Of a stretch of 64,000 nucleotides of DNA, positions 36,018 through 44,983 are shown one piece after another (positions within the stretch are counted from its first letter, which is position 1; every line of letters begins with the position of its first letter). The DNA is from Roseomonas sp. (GTDB lineage: Bacteria; Pseudomonadota; Alphaproteobacteria; Acetobacterales; Acetobacteraceae), in assembly GCA_020249925.1 (NCBI GenBank), contig JADCER010000010.1, positions 124,001 through 188,000 on the forward strand, written 5' to 3'. Below the pieces are notes generated by a model that saw nothing but the letters and a program-made list of their open reading frames with translations, ran no database searches and was not told where the DNA came from. The position numbers and the translations under genes are program-made.

Positions 36018-36896
36018 ATGGCGGCAATCAATAAACTCGGCGTGATTGGCGCGGGGCTGATGGGCAATGGCATTGCCCATGTGGCGGCGCTTTCCGGCAT
36101 TCCGGTGGTGCTGATGGATGTGCAGCAACAGGCGCTGGATCGCGCGCTGGCGACCATGGCGAAGAACATGGACCGGCAAGTGAGCAAGGGCAGCGTGAGC
36201 AGCGCTGACCGTGATGCTGCACTCGCGCGCATTGTCACCGCGACCGATAACAGCGCCTTCGCCGATTGCGACATGGTGATTGAAGCGGCAACTGAGAATG
36301 AGGAGATCAAGAAGAAGATCTTCGCTGCCCTTTGCCCGATTCTAAAGCCGGATGCGCTGCTCGCTTCCAATACGTCTTCCATTCCGATCACGCGGCTGGC
36401 GGCAGCAACCGATCGGCCAGGCCGCTTCATCGGCATGCATTTCTTCAACCCCGTGCCGATGATGAAGCTGGTTGAAATCATTCGTGGCCTGGCCACGGAA
36501 GATGCCACCTATCAGGCGGTGGAAGCGCTCGCGAAGCGCATGGGCAAGGCGCCGGTCATGGCGCAGGATTGGCCGGGATTTGTCGTCAACCGCATCCTTT
36601 GCCCCATGATCAATGAGGCGATACAGGCGCTGATGGAAGGCGTGGGCGATGTGGCGGCGATTGATGCCGGCATGAAGCTTGGCGCCAATCACCCGATGGG
36701 GCCGCTGGAGCTCGCTGATTTCGTCGGCCTCGATACGCTCTATTCGGTCATGAAGGTGCTGCATGAAGGCTTGGGCGATTCCAAATATCGGCCTTCGCCC
36801 TTGCTCGCGAAATATGTTGAAGCCGGCTGGTATGGGCGGAAATCCGGCCGCGGCTTTTACGATTACAGCACAACGCCGCCCACGCCGACGCGCTGA
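36018..36896 (+). CDS. 3-hydroxybutyryl-CoA dehydrogenase
   Basis: 292 residues with AACAGGAG upstream. The NAD site GVIGAGLMGNGIAHVAA, the acidic Asp34 ending strand two, LLASNTSSIPIT, and the catalytic His141/Glu153 pair in GMHFFNPVPMMKLVEI are intact. The C-terminal domain has NHPMGPLELADFVGLD. It oxidises (S)-3-hydroxyacyl-CoA, or acts in reverse in butyrate/polyhydroxybutyrate routes. The 65-base gap and same strand place it in the etfBA operon. Confidence 0.94.
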   Translation: MAAINKLGVIGAGLMGNGIAHVAALSGIPVVLMDVQQQALDRALATMAKNMDRQVSKGSVSSADRDAALARIVTATDNSAFADCDMVIEAATENEEIKKKIFAALCPILKPDALLASNTSSIPITRLAAATDRPGRFIGMHFFNPVPMMKLVEIIRGLATEDATYQAVEALAKRMGKAPVMAQDWPGFVVNRILCPMINEAIQALMEGVGDVAAIDAGMKLGANHPMGPLELADFVGLDTLYSVMKVLHEGLGDSKYRPSPLLAKYVEAGWYGRKSGRGFYDYSTTPPTPTR

Positions 36897-36908
36897 CGCG
36901 ATTTTTCC

Positions 36909-37697
36909 ATGGCGGGGTTGGTGCAGTTCCAGGGCTGGCGCCTCAAGCTGCGAGAGCTTTATTTCGGCAGTTCCGTGATGTCGCGGCGCTTTCGCTACGG
37001 GATCATCTGTTTTGATCTGCTGACGCTGTTCTTCGTGATCGGCACGTCCTTCGTACCGCGCGAGCCCTGGATTGGCGTGGTGGATGTGGTGATCGGGCTG
37101 ATCCTGGCCGCCGAATACGCCGCGCATCTGGCGGCGCATCGCGCACCGGGGCGTCAGGCGCTGACATTTTCAAGCCTGATTGATCTTGTTGCCATCCTGT
37201 CCTTCCTGGCACCCCTGACCGGGGAAGGGTTTGGGTTCCTGCGCGTTTTGCGCACGCTTCGGCTGCTGCACACCTATCGGACGCTGATGGAACTCCGCCA
37301 GGATATGCCCTTCTTCCGCCGGCATGAGGAAGCGCTGATTGCCGGCGTGCATCTGACAGTCTTTGTCTTTGTCATGACGGCGGTGGTTTATGAAAGCCAG
37401 CGCGCCATCAATGCAAAAATCGCCGATTACGCCGATGCGCTTTATTTCACCGTGACAGCCCTGACCACGACCGGGTTTGGTGACATCACGCTGGAAGGCA
37501 AATTCGGCAAGCTGCTTTCCGTGTTTATCATGATTTGCGGCGTGACGCTGTTTCTGCGCCTGGCGCAGGCGCTGTTCCGCCCGCGCAAGGTGCGCTTTCC
37601 CTGCCCAAGCTGTGGGCTGCAACGCCATGATCCGGATGCGGTGCATTGCAAGGCCTGCGGGACAAGGCTTGCCATCCCCGACGAAGGCAGGGATTAA
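36909..37697 (+). CDS. Voltage-sensor-type potassium channel with C-terminal zinc ribbon
   Basis: 262 residues. Six segments are visible: S1 about 30-48, S2 55-74, S3 86-103, S4 with arginines at 112, 115, 118 and 124 in FLRVLRTLRLLHTYR, S5 142-162 and S6 200-222. The pore loop TVTALTTTGFGD (181-192) matches a potassium filter with F in place of Y. The C-terminus has a four-cysteine zinc ribbon (C232, C235, C247, C250) instead of the RCK or cyclic-nucleotide domain usual in channels. The stop overlaps, tail to tail, ilvE. Confidence 0.85.
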   Translation: MAGLVQFQGWRLKLRELYFGSSVMSRRFRYGIICFDLLTLFFVIGTSFVPREPWIGVVDVVIGLILAAEYAAHLAAHRAPGRQALTFSSLIDLVAILSFLAPLTGEGFGFLRVLRTLRLLHTYRTLMELRQDMPFFRRHEEALIAGVHLTVFVFVMTAVVYESQRAINAKIADYADALYFTVTALTTTGFGDITLEGKFGKLLSVFIMICGVTLFLRLAQALFRPRKVRFPCPSCGLQRHDPDAVHCKACGTRLAIPDEGRD

Positions 37698-38605
37698 ACC
37701 GGCGTGCGCCATTCCGCATGCGCATTGGTGGTGCCGCGCACGACGCTTTCATAGGCTTCCTGCAAGCGCATGGTGATCGCGCCTGGCTTGCCATCACCAA
37801 CAGGGAGTCGATCCACACTCGTGATCGGCAGCAATTCCTGGCCGGTGCCGCAGAAGAATAGTTCATCGGCGATATAGAGTTCCGTGCGGTCAATAGTGCC
37901 TTGTTCCACGCTCAGCCCATGTTCGGCGGCGAGGTGAATAACAGTATCGCGCGTGACGCTTTCCAGAATGTCATTTTCACGTGATGGCGTAATCAGCTTC
38001 CCGTCGCGCACCATGAACAGGCAGGCGCCAGTGCCTTCGCTGATCTTGCCGGCACGGGTCATCAGCAGCGCATTGTCATAGCCATCCGCCTTGGCCTGCA
38101 GCATGGCAATGCGCCCGGCATGGTAATTCGCTGTCGCCTTGATGCGCGGCGGCATGGTGGTATCCGTGATGCGGGTCCAGGAGGATACATGCACGGAAAG
38201 CCCGCTGCTGCGCTTGGCATTGCGTTCGCGCGGCATGGCACCGCAAGCCCAACCGACGCTGCCGGTGGAAGCCATGGAACCCAGGCTTTCGATATGCACC
38301 TGGATGCGAATATAGGCGTCATCATCCGGTTCATTGGCGCGCACTGCATCCAGCACCGCCTGGCGCATTTCATCACGCGATGGCGGATTGTCGAAGCGCA
38401 TGAATTTCATGCCCTGATCCAGCCGCACAAGATGTTCTTCCAGCCGGAAGACCGCAAGCTTGCCAGTGCTGTAATTCATATAGGCGCGAATGCCTTCAAA
38501 CACCGTGCCGCCATAGGCATGCCCAACCGAGAAGGGATGCACGCGTGCTTCATCAAAGGCGATCTTCTTGCCGTTCTGGATGATGTATTTTGCTGTCCAG
38601 GCCAT
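37694..38605 (-). CDS. ilvE: Branched-chain amino acid aminotransferase
   Basis: 303 residues from the ATG at 38605, which has TGAGGA upstream. Class IV fold: VFEGIRAY near residue 38, PLP-Lys156 in PPRIKATANYHAG, EGTGACLFMVRDGKL and FFCGTGQELLPITSVD. It transaminates leucine, isoleucine and valine with 2-oxoglutarate. The AhpD-like gene precedes it by eight bases on the same strand. Length is normal. Confidence 0.94.
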   Translation of the reverse strand: MAWTAKYIIQNGKKIAFDEARVHPFSVGHAYGGTVFEGIRAYMNYSTGKLAVFRLEEHLVRLDQGMKFMRFDNPPSRDEMRQAVLDAVRANEPDDDAYIRIQVHIESLGSMASTGSVGWACGAMPRERNAKRSSGLSVHVSSWTRITDTTMPPRIKATANYHAGRIAMLQAKADGYDNALLMTRAGKISEGTGACLFMVRDGKLITPSRENDILESVTRDTVIHLAAEHGLSVEQGTIDRTELYIADELFFCGTGQELLPITSVDRLPVGDGKPGAITMRLQEAYESVVRGTTNAHAEWRTPV

Positions 38606-38613
38606 TGGTTTCC

Positions 38614-39357
38614 TCATTTATCCTTGGAAGTTTTCGCGAGCACCTCGTCAAAGCCGCCCTGGCCGGTCAGCGCCGCCCAGGCGCGGTAGCGCTCTGATGC
38701 CGCAACACGCCCCGCCGCGATCATGCCGCGCCACACGCCACAGGCTTCAACGAAACGCGGGATGGAACCGGGGAACATCGCAAGCGTGATGGCTTCCGCG
38801 ATCTCATCTTCCGGCACCTGGTCCGCATAGGCGGCTTCGATCTGCCATTCCAGCACCCGCCAACGCGCGCGGCAGACCTGCACGGCGCATTGCGCCAAAT
38901 GCACCAGGCGGCGCGGGGCGGCGGGGGCGATGGCCGCCACAGCATCCAGATAGGCAGCGCGGGGATCAAAGGGTGCCAATTGCGCGCCCCAGCGATGGGC
39001 GGCGAAATCAAATGCCTCGGCGCCGATGGCGAGCGCGGCGGCGCTGAACGCGGCACCGATCAGCGCATCATCCCCGCCGGCGGCGCGGAATTTGGCGATG
39101 TGGTGCGTGGCCAAAGCCTCATCAGTCGCGGCCAGCACGGCAAGCCAGACGAATTCGCGGTCATGATGCGTGAGCACGCGATCATCCAAGGCCATGGCGG
39201 AATAGGCAGCGTCATAGCCTTCCAGCAGGCGGGGGAAGGCGAGTGCCAGCAGCCCGTGATGGGGCAGCAGATAGCCGCGCTTGGCCTTGACCGCAGCGAG
39301 CCGCTGTTCCAGCGCCGCGGTGGTCTCGGCGGACGCGTTTTCCTCTTGGTGTTTCAT
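38614..39357 (-). CDS. AhpD/carboxymuconolactone decarboxylase-like protein
   Basis: 247 residues with two all-alpha repeats of AhpD type: REFVWLAVLAATDEALATHH with AAFSAAALAIGAEAFDFAAH, and PEDEIAEAITLAMFPGSIPRFVEACGVWRG. The CxxC pair of AhpD peroxiredoxins is absent at the first site, which reads DEALATHH, so a thiol peroxidase role is unlikely. Similar proteins are annotated as carboxymuconolactone decarboxylase family. It is eight bases upstream of ilvE in the same operon. Substrate unknown. Confidence 0.7.
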   Translation of the reverse strand: MKHQEENASAETTAALEQRLAAVKAKRGYLLPHHGLLALAFPRLLEGYDAAYSAMALDDRVLTHHDREFVWLAVLAATDEALATHHIAKFRAAGGDDALIGAAFSAAALAIGAEAFDFAAHRWGAQLAPFDPRAAYLDAVAAIAPAAPRRLVHLAQCAVQVCRARWRVLEWQIEAAYADQVPEDEIAEAITLAMFPGSIPRFVEACGVWRGMIAAGRVAASERYRAWAALTGQGGFDEVLAKTSKDK

Positions 39358-39423
39358 CCTGGGGTCAGGCTATACGGCTTCCGAGACCTTGTAATCCCCC
39401 GTCCGGGGCAGGAATATTCCGCC

Positions 39424-40239
39424 ATGTCCAAGACAGAGCTGCAAAACACCCCCATCCTGCTGCGGGAAGATCGCCCGGGCGGGGTCTGCGTCATCACGCT
39501 CAACCGGCCTGCCCAACGCAATAGCCTTTCGCGCGCGCTATTGCAGGCGCTGGAAGATGTGCTGGCTGATATCGCCGCAGATAGCACCACACGCGTGGTG
39601 GTGCTGGCGGGTGCCGGTACGGTGTTCTGCGCCGGGCATGATTTGCGCGAAATCACCGCGCATCGCACCGATGCGGATGGCGGGCGCGGCTTTTACGCCG
39701 ATGCCATGGCGGCCTGCGCGCGGGTGATGCAGGGGATTGTGGGGCTGCCGCAGCCTGTGATTGCGGCTGTGCAAGGGGTGGCGACCGCCGCCGGCTGCCA
39801 ATTGGTCGCAAGTTGCGATCTGGCCGTGGCGGCGGAAGATGCGCGTTTTTGCACGCCGGGCGTGGATATCGGGTTGTTCTGTTCAACACCGGCGGTGGCC
39901 TTGGCGCGCGCCGTGCCGCGCAAGGCCGCGATGGAAATGCTGTTGTTGGGTGAAATGGTGCCGGCAGATGAAGCGCAGCGTTTCGGCCTGGTGAACCGCC
40001 TGGCACCGCGTGAGGCTTTGATGGAAACCGCGCTGGGCCTGGCCGAGCGCATCGCTGCCCATTCGGCGATCACGGTGCGCATGGGCAAGCGCGGCTTCAA
40101 CCGGCAAATCGAATTGCCGCTGGCAGAGGCTTATTGCGAAGCGGCTTCGGTGATGACGGAAAATCTGATGGCGCGGGATGCGGCGGAAGGCATTGGCGCC
40201 TTCCTGGAAAAGCGCCATCCGCATTGGGAAGACAGGTGA
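39424..40239 (+). CDS. Enoyl-CoA hydratase/isomerase family protein
   Basis: 271 residues from the ATG at 39424. Crotonase fold: VCVITLNRPAQRNSLS, the oxyanion region FCAGHDLREI, and GVATAAGCQLVASCDLAVAAEDARFCTPGVDIGLF (in pieces). It resembles ECHDC3-like members, and the usual Glu at the second catalytic position is not obvious, so hydratase activity is uncertain. It sits 5 bases before the acyl-CoA ligase gene and likely acts with it. Confidence 0.9.
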   Translation: MSKTELQNTPILLREDRPGGVCVITLNRPAQRNSLSRALLQALEDVLADIAADSTTRVVVLAGAGTVFCAGHDLREITAHRTDADGGRGFYADAMAACARVMQGIVGLPQPVIAAVQGVATAAGCQLVASCDLAVAAEDARFCTPGVDIGLFCSTPAVALARAVPRKAAMEMLLLGEMVPADEAQRFGLVNRLAPREALMETALGLAERIAAHSAITVRMGKRGFNRQIELPLAEAYCEAASVMTENLMARDAAEGIGAFLEKRHPHWEDR

Positions 40240-40244
40240 GGAAG

Positions 40245-41879
40245 ATGGCCTTGAACAAGTACGAAAACGGGCTTGAGCAGAACACGGCCAATCATCAGCC
40301 GCTGACGCCGCTATTGTTTCTGGAACGCGCCGCGCAGGTTTATCCGGATTATCCCGCCGTGGTGCATGGTGCGGTGAAGCGCGATTACGCCAGCCTGCGC
40401 AATCGTTCCGTGCAGCTTGCTCATGCGCTGACCAAGCGCGGCATTGGGCGTGGCGATACGGTGGCAGCGATCCTGCCCAATATCCCCGAAATGCTGGAAT
40501 GCCATTACGGCGTGCCCATGGCGGGTGCTGTGCTGAACACCATCAATACGCGACTGGATGCGCCAACCATTGCCTATATCCTCGATCACGGTGAAGCCAA
40601 GGCCGTGGTGGTGGACCGCGAATTCATGCCGGTGCTGCGCGCCGCACTTGCCGAATGTGCCGCTAAGCCCATGGTAATTGAAGTGCATGATGCGCTGGCA
40701 CCGGAAGCGGTGCATGGCGAAAGCCTGGGCGGGCAGGAATATGAAAGCTTCATCGCGGAAGGCAGCGCCGATTTCGCTTGGGCGATGCCAGGCGATGAAT
40801 GGGATGCCATTACGCTGAATTATACCTCCGGCACCACGGGCAAGCCGAAAGGCGTTGTCTATCACCATCGCGGCGCCTGCCTTTTGGCGACCGGCAATGT
40901 GCTTTCCGCCGGCATGGGCAAGCATCCATCCTATTTGTGGACGCTGCCAATGTTTCATTGCAATGGCTGGTGTTTTCCCTGGACGGTGACAGCGCAGGCC
41001 GGTCTGCATGTGTGCCTGCGTGCCGTGCGTGGCCCTGACATGTGGTGGCTGATGGCGGAACATGCGGTGACGCATATGTGCGGTGCGCCGATTGTGATGG
41101 CGACTTTGCTCGCGACACCAGCGGCCGATAAGCGCGCGCTGTCGCATCAGGTGCAATTCGTGGTGGCCGGCGCGCCGCCGCCCGAAGCCGTGCTTGCCGC
41201 CATGAAGGAAGCGGGCTTTGCTGTCTGCCATGTCTATGGCCTGACAGAAGTTTATGGCCCGGCCGTGGTGAATGAATGGCACAGCGAATGGGGTGCCAAG
41301 CCCGCGCCGGAGCAGGCCGCGCTGATGGCGCGCCAGGGTGTGCGCTATCTGGCGCTTGAAGGGCTTGATGTGATGGACCCCGAAACCTTGGCGCCCGTCC
41401 CTGCGGATGGTGTCACGATGGGTGAGGTGATGATGCGCGGCAATGTTGTCATGAAGGGCTATTTGAAGGATGCCGCCGCCACGCGATCTGCCTTTGCGGG
41501 TGGGTGGTTTCATACCGGTGACCTCGCGGTGAAATATCCGGATGGGTATATTCAGCTCAAGGATCGGTCGAAGGATATCATCATCTCAGGTGGGGAGAAT
41601 ATCAGCAGCATTGAAGTGGAAGATGCGCTCTATAAGCACCCATCCGTTGCCGTGGTGGCAGTGGTGGCGAAGCCCGATGAGAAATGGGGTGAGACACCCT
41701 GCGCCTTTGTGGAATTGAAGCCAGGCATGATGGCAACGCCTGAGGAACTGATCAATTTCGCGCGCCAGCATTTGGCGGCCTTCAAGCTGCCGCGCCATAT
41801 TGTGTTTGCGGAATTGCCGAAGACCTCAACGGGCAAGATCCAAAAGCATGTGTTGCGCGCTGAGGCGCGGGCGCAGTAG
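40245..41879 (+). CDS. Acyl-CoA synthetase (AMP-forming)
   Basis: 544 residues. The AMP-binding motif is LNYTSGTTGKPKGVVYHHRG. VYGLTEVYGPAVVNEWHSEW and GWFHTGDLAVKYPDGYIQLKDRSKD are the A5 and A7-A8 core motifs, and the C-terminal Lys in STGKIQKHVLRA is the adenylation lysine. It activates a carboxylic acid to its CoA thioester. The AAE-type signature HYGVPMAGAVLNTINTRLD is like the medium-chain/DmdB group. Linked to an enoyl-CoA hydratase. Specificity not resolved. Confidence 0.93.
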   Translation: MALNKYENGLEQNTANHQPLTPLLFLERAAQVYPDYPAVVHGAVKRDYASLRNRSVQLAHALTKRGIGRGDTVAAILPNIPEMLECHYGVPMAGAVLNTINTRLDAPTIAYILDHGEAKAVVVDREFMPVLRAALAECAAKPMVIEVHDALAPEAVHGESLGGQEYESFIAEGSADFAWAMPGDEWDAITLNYTSGTTGKPKGVVYHHRGACLLATGNVLSAGMGKHPSYLWTLPMFHCNGWCFPWTVTAQAGLHVCLRAVRGPDMWWLMAEHAVTHMCGAPIVMATLLATPAADKRALSHQVQFVVAGAPPPEAVLAAMKEAGFAVCHVYGLTEVYGPAVVNEWHSEWGAKPAPEQAALMARQGVRYLALEGLDVMDPETLAPVPADGVTMGEVMMRGNVVMKGYLKDAAATRSAFAGGWFHTGDLAVKYPDGYIQLKDRSKDIIISGGENISSIEVEDALYKHPSVAVVAVVAKPDEKWGETPCAFVELKPGMMATPEELINFARQHLAAFKLPRHIVFAELPKTSTGKIQKHVLRAEARAQ

Positions 41880-41892
41880 GAAATAGCCAAAC

Positions 41893-42795
41893 ATGCAGGA
41901 ATTTCATGGGGTTTTCCCCTATCTTGTCTCGCCCGTCGCCCCCGATGGCACGGTGCTGGAGGGCGAATTGCGCCGGCTGGTGGATCATCTGATCGCATCC
42001 GGCGTGCATGGGCTGACACCTTTGGGCAGTACGGGTGAGTTCGCCTATCTGGATACCGCGCAAAGGCGGCGGATTGTGGAAATTGTCGTCTCCCAAACCG
42101 CGGGCCGCGTGCCGGTGGTGGCCGGGGTGGCGGCGACCACGATTGCGGATGCCGAACGCCAGGCGCGTGATTACGCGGCGATAGGGGCGGATGGTATCCT
42201 CGCCATTCTGGAAGCCTATTTCCCGTTGAATGACGCTGCGGTGGTTTCCTATTTCACCGCCATTGCGGATGCGACTGAATTGCCGACGGTGCTCTACACC
42301 AATCCGAATTTTCAGCGTTCCGATCTTTCCCTGCCGGCGATTGAAAAGCTTTCGTATCATCCGCGCATTTGCCTGATCAAGGATGCCTCCACCAATACCG
42401 GGCGCTTGCTGTCCATCATCAATCGCACGCAAGGGCGGATCGGGGTTTTTGCGGCCTCTGCGCATATTCCGGCCGCTGTCATGCTGATTGGTGGCAAGGG
42501 CTGGATGGCTGGGCCGGCTTGCGCCATTCCGCGCGAAAGCGTGCGGCTTTATGAGCTTTGCCGCGCCGGGCGTTGGGATGCGGCCATGGCGCTGCAACGC
42601 GCGCTGTGGCGGGTGAATGAGCTGTTTGCTGCGCATTCGTTGGCCGCCTGCATCAAGGGTGCCCTGCAAATTCAGGGTTTTGCGGTGGGTGATCCTATTT
42701 TGCCGCAAGCGCCACTGTCGCCTGAAGGGCGCGTTGCGGTCGAAGCGGCGCTCAAGCTGGCGGCGGAGGCTTTTGCCGCCGTGCCCGAAATCTGA
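41893..42795 (+). CDS. DapA/NanA-family aldolase or dehydratase
   Basis: 300 residues. TIM-barrel class I aldolase with [10 protein letters not shown], Tyr135 in VLYTNPNF and the Schiff-base Lys163 in [12 protein letters not shown]. True dihydrodipicolinate synthases have Arg at a position not seen clearly here, and no lysine genes are nearby, so it is more likely a catabolic aldolase acting on a keto-acid. It is 13 bases after the ligase and directly precedes a Bcr-type exporter. Confidence 0.88.
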   Translation: MQEFHGVFPYLVSPVAPDGTVLEGELRRLVDHLIASGVHGLTPLGSTGEFAYLDTAQRRRIVEIVVSQTAGRVPVVAGVAATTIADAERQARDYAAIGADGILAILEAYFPLNDAAVVSYFTAIADATELPTVLYTNPNFQRSDLSLPAIEKLSYHPRICLIKDASTNTGRLLSIINRTQGRIGVFAASAHIPAAVMLIGGKGWMAGPACAIPRESVRLYELCRAGRWDAAMALQRALWRVNELFAAHSLAACIKGALQIQGFAVGDPILPQAPLSPEGRVAVEAALKLAAEAFAAVPEI

Positions 42796-42799
42796 GGGC

Positions 42800-43981
42800 C
42801 TGAGCATTCCGCAAAAGCGCCTGCCCTTCATCCTGGGCGCGATGGCGGCCATTGGGCCGTTTTCGATTGACATGTATTTGCCGGCACTGCCGATGCTGGG
42901 CCAATCACTCGGCACCACGGCGGGGGCGGCGCAGGCAAGCCTTGCGGTATTTTTCCTGGGCATGGCGCTGGGGCAGATTTTTTACGGACCGATTGCGGAT
43001 CGGTATGGGCGGCGCTTGCCGCTCTTTATCGGGCTTGGGGTTTACACCGCGGCATCGCTGATTTGTGCGCTGGCGCCCAATATCGAAAGCCTGATTGCGG
43101 CGCGGCTGATGCAGGCACTTGGTGGTTGTGCGGGCATGGTGATTGCGCGGGCCGTGGTGCGCGATGTTGCGGATGAACGCGGTGCGATTCGGCTGATGGC
43201 GCGGCTGATGCTGGTGATGGGGGTGGCGCCGATCATTGCGCCGATTGTCGGTGGTGCCTTGCTCGGCGTGATTGGCTGGCGCGGCATATTCCTGTGCCTG
43301 GCTGCCTATGGCGCCTTGTTGCTGTTGGTGATTGCGCTGTTCCTGCCTGAAACCCTGGCCCCTGAACGCCGCCGCCGCGATGGTTTGCGCCAGGTCTTTG
43401 GTGTTTGGCGGCGCTTGCTCGGCGATGGCTATTTCATGGGCCATGCGCTGGCAGGCGGCCTCGTGATCGGGGGGATGTTCGCGTATATCGCGGGATCGCC
43501 TTTTGTGTTCATGGAATTGCATGGCGTGCGGGCCGAAGATTACGGCTTCTATTTCGGTGCCAATGCCATTGGCATCATGCTGGTTGGGCAAATCACCGCG
43601 CGGCTGGTGGATCACGTGCCGCCAGCGCGGATGCTGACCATGGCGCTTACCATCAGCGCGGTGGCTGGGCTGGCGTTGCTTGGTGTCACCGTCACAGGGT
43701 TTGGCGGTTTTGGCGCGCTCATCGTCACGCTTTTTGCTTATGTTTCCATGATCGGCGCAGTGATGCCACTCACCGCCGCGCGCGCCATGGCGCCGCATGG
43801 CGCGATTGCGGGCAATGCCTCGGCCTTGATGGGCACGCTGCAATTTGGCGCAGGCGCGCTGGCCGGCGTGGCGCTTGGTGCGCTACAAAACGGCACGGCA
43901 CTGCCAATGGCGCTGGTGATTGCGCTTTGTGGCGTGGGTGGCTTTGTGGTGCGGCGCTTATTGGTTCGGGGGGCCTCATGA
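42800..43981 (+). CDS. Bcr/CflA-type MFS drug exporter
   Basis: About 394 residues. TM1 is PFILGAMAAIGPFSIDMYLPALP, with YGPIADRYGRRLPLF between TM2 and TM3 and RAVVRDVADERGAIRLMARLMLVMGVAPIIAPIVGG (in pieces) as the C motif, all typical of Bcr/CflA. The start is not clear: no ATG, GTG or TTG lies between the dapA stop and the ATG at 42842, which would cut TM1. CTG at 42800 is used here as the most complete. It overlaps the next gene by ATGA. Confidence 0.85.
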   Translation: MSIPQKRLPFILGAMAAIGPFSIDMYLPALPMLGQSLGTTAGAAQASLAVFFLGMALGQIFYGPIADRYGRRLPLFIGLGVYTAASLICALAPNIESLIAARLMQALGGCAGMVIARAVVRDVADERGAIRLMARLMLVMGVAPIIAPIVGGALLGVIGWRGIFLCLAAYGALLLLVIALFLPETLAPERRRRDGLRQVFGVWRRLLGDGYFMGHALAGGLVIGGMFAYIAGSPFVFMELHGVRAEDYGFYFGANAIGIMLVGQITARLVDHVPPARMLTMALTISAVAGLALLGVTVTGFGGFGALIVTLFAYVSMIGAVMPLTAARAMAPHGAIAGNASALMGTLQFGAGALAGVALGALQNGTALPMALVIALCGVGGFVVRRLLVRGAS

Positions 43982-44973
43982 CAGGCGATATCTTCTTCTC
44001 CAATCGTCAGGAAGGTGCAGCCACGCCCGATATCTCCTATGTGGTGACGCTCTATCAGAAACTCAGCTTCCTGCCTTTTCTTTGTGCGGGGCTTGAGGCG
44101 CAGCGTGGCGGGATGCAGGCGGAGTTTATCTTCATTGATGATGGCTCCAGCGATGGCACGCCGGAAGCCTTGCGCGAACGCATCGCGTCTTGGCCCGAGG
44201 TATTGATCATTCGCCAGCAGAATACAGGCCCGGCGCCGGCGCTCAATCGCGGCATGGCGCTGGCGCGCGGGCGCTACATCAAGCCGATGGATGGCGATGA
44301 TATCCTGCTGCCCTGGGCGTCAGAGCGTATGCTGAAGGCCATGCTTGGCACCAAGGCAGGCGCGGCCTTGGCGCAGGGGGATGAGCAATCAACCTATGCG
44401 CCGGCTGAAACCCGCGCCGATGACATCGCGGCATTACCAGCGCCTGATGAAATACCCGCGGCAGCCAGTTCGCTTCTGGAAAAAAGCCTGCGCCGCGCTC
44501 AGGCTTCTCCATCCCATTGGATGTTCGAAGCAGCGCTACTGCCGCAGATCAAGGGCTGTGATCCTGGTGTATTCATCCAGGATTATTCTCTGGAATTGGA
44601 AATCGCCCTGGCCAGTAAGGTAGCCATTGCGCGGGGGCCATTGCTGCTCATACCCGCCTCTGCGCCCGGTCGGCTTTCCGATAATGAGGGCCAGATCCTG
44701 CACGACATCAATCTGGCGCTGCTGCGTTTTTTGCGCCGCCATCCGGAATTGCCAGCGAAGCTCCGCCGCTTCGCGCTGCAACGCGCGGTGCAGCGTGCGG
44801 CAAGCTGGGCCTTTCGGCGCGGCGGGGCAAACTTGCTGCATCCGGTATCGCTGTTGCGTGTGCCGGCAGCGCTCGGCCTGTTGAAGCCTGATCTGGCCTT
44901 GCAAAAGCAGGTTTGTGACGTATTCCGCGCCACACATCCTATCCGGCTGATGCCGGGTGGCGATGAAGCCTAG
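43978..44973 (+). CDS. Family 2 glycosyltransferase
   Basis: 331 residues from the ATG at 43978. GT-A markers are FIFIDDGSSDGTPEAL, the Asn/Gly block NTGPAPALNRGMALARGRY and the metal site PMDGDDILLP. The C-terminal 200 residues (around HDINLALLRFLRRH) are not recognised. The donor and acceptor cannot be deduced. It overlaps the Bcr-type exporter by ATGA, an unusual partner, and ends 10 bases from the convergent SDR gene. Confidence 0.82.
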   Translation: MTGDIFFSNRQEGAATPDISYVVTLYQKLSFLPFLCAGLEAQRGGMQAEFIFIDDGSSDGTPEALRERIASWPEVLIIRQQNTGPAPALNRGMALARGRYIKPMDGDDILLPWASERMLKAMLGTKAGAALAQGDEQSTYAPAETRADDIAALPAPDEIPAAASSLLEKSLRRAQASPSHWMFEAALLPQIKGCDPGVFIQDYSLELEIALASKVAIARGPLLLIPASAPGRLSDNEGQILHDINLALLRFLRRHPELPAKLRRFALQRAVQRAASWAFRRGGANLLHPVSLLRVPAALGLLKPDLALQKQVCDVFRATHPIRLMPGGDEA

Positions 44974-44983
44974 AACATACGCC

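Noticed and set aside
40311..41513. A 400-residue open frame antisense to the acyl-CoA ligase
   Set aside because: The plus strand encodes all core motifs of an AMP-forming ligase; the antisense frame is low-complexity and basic.
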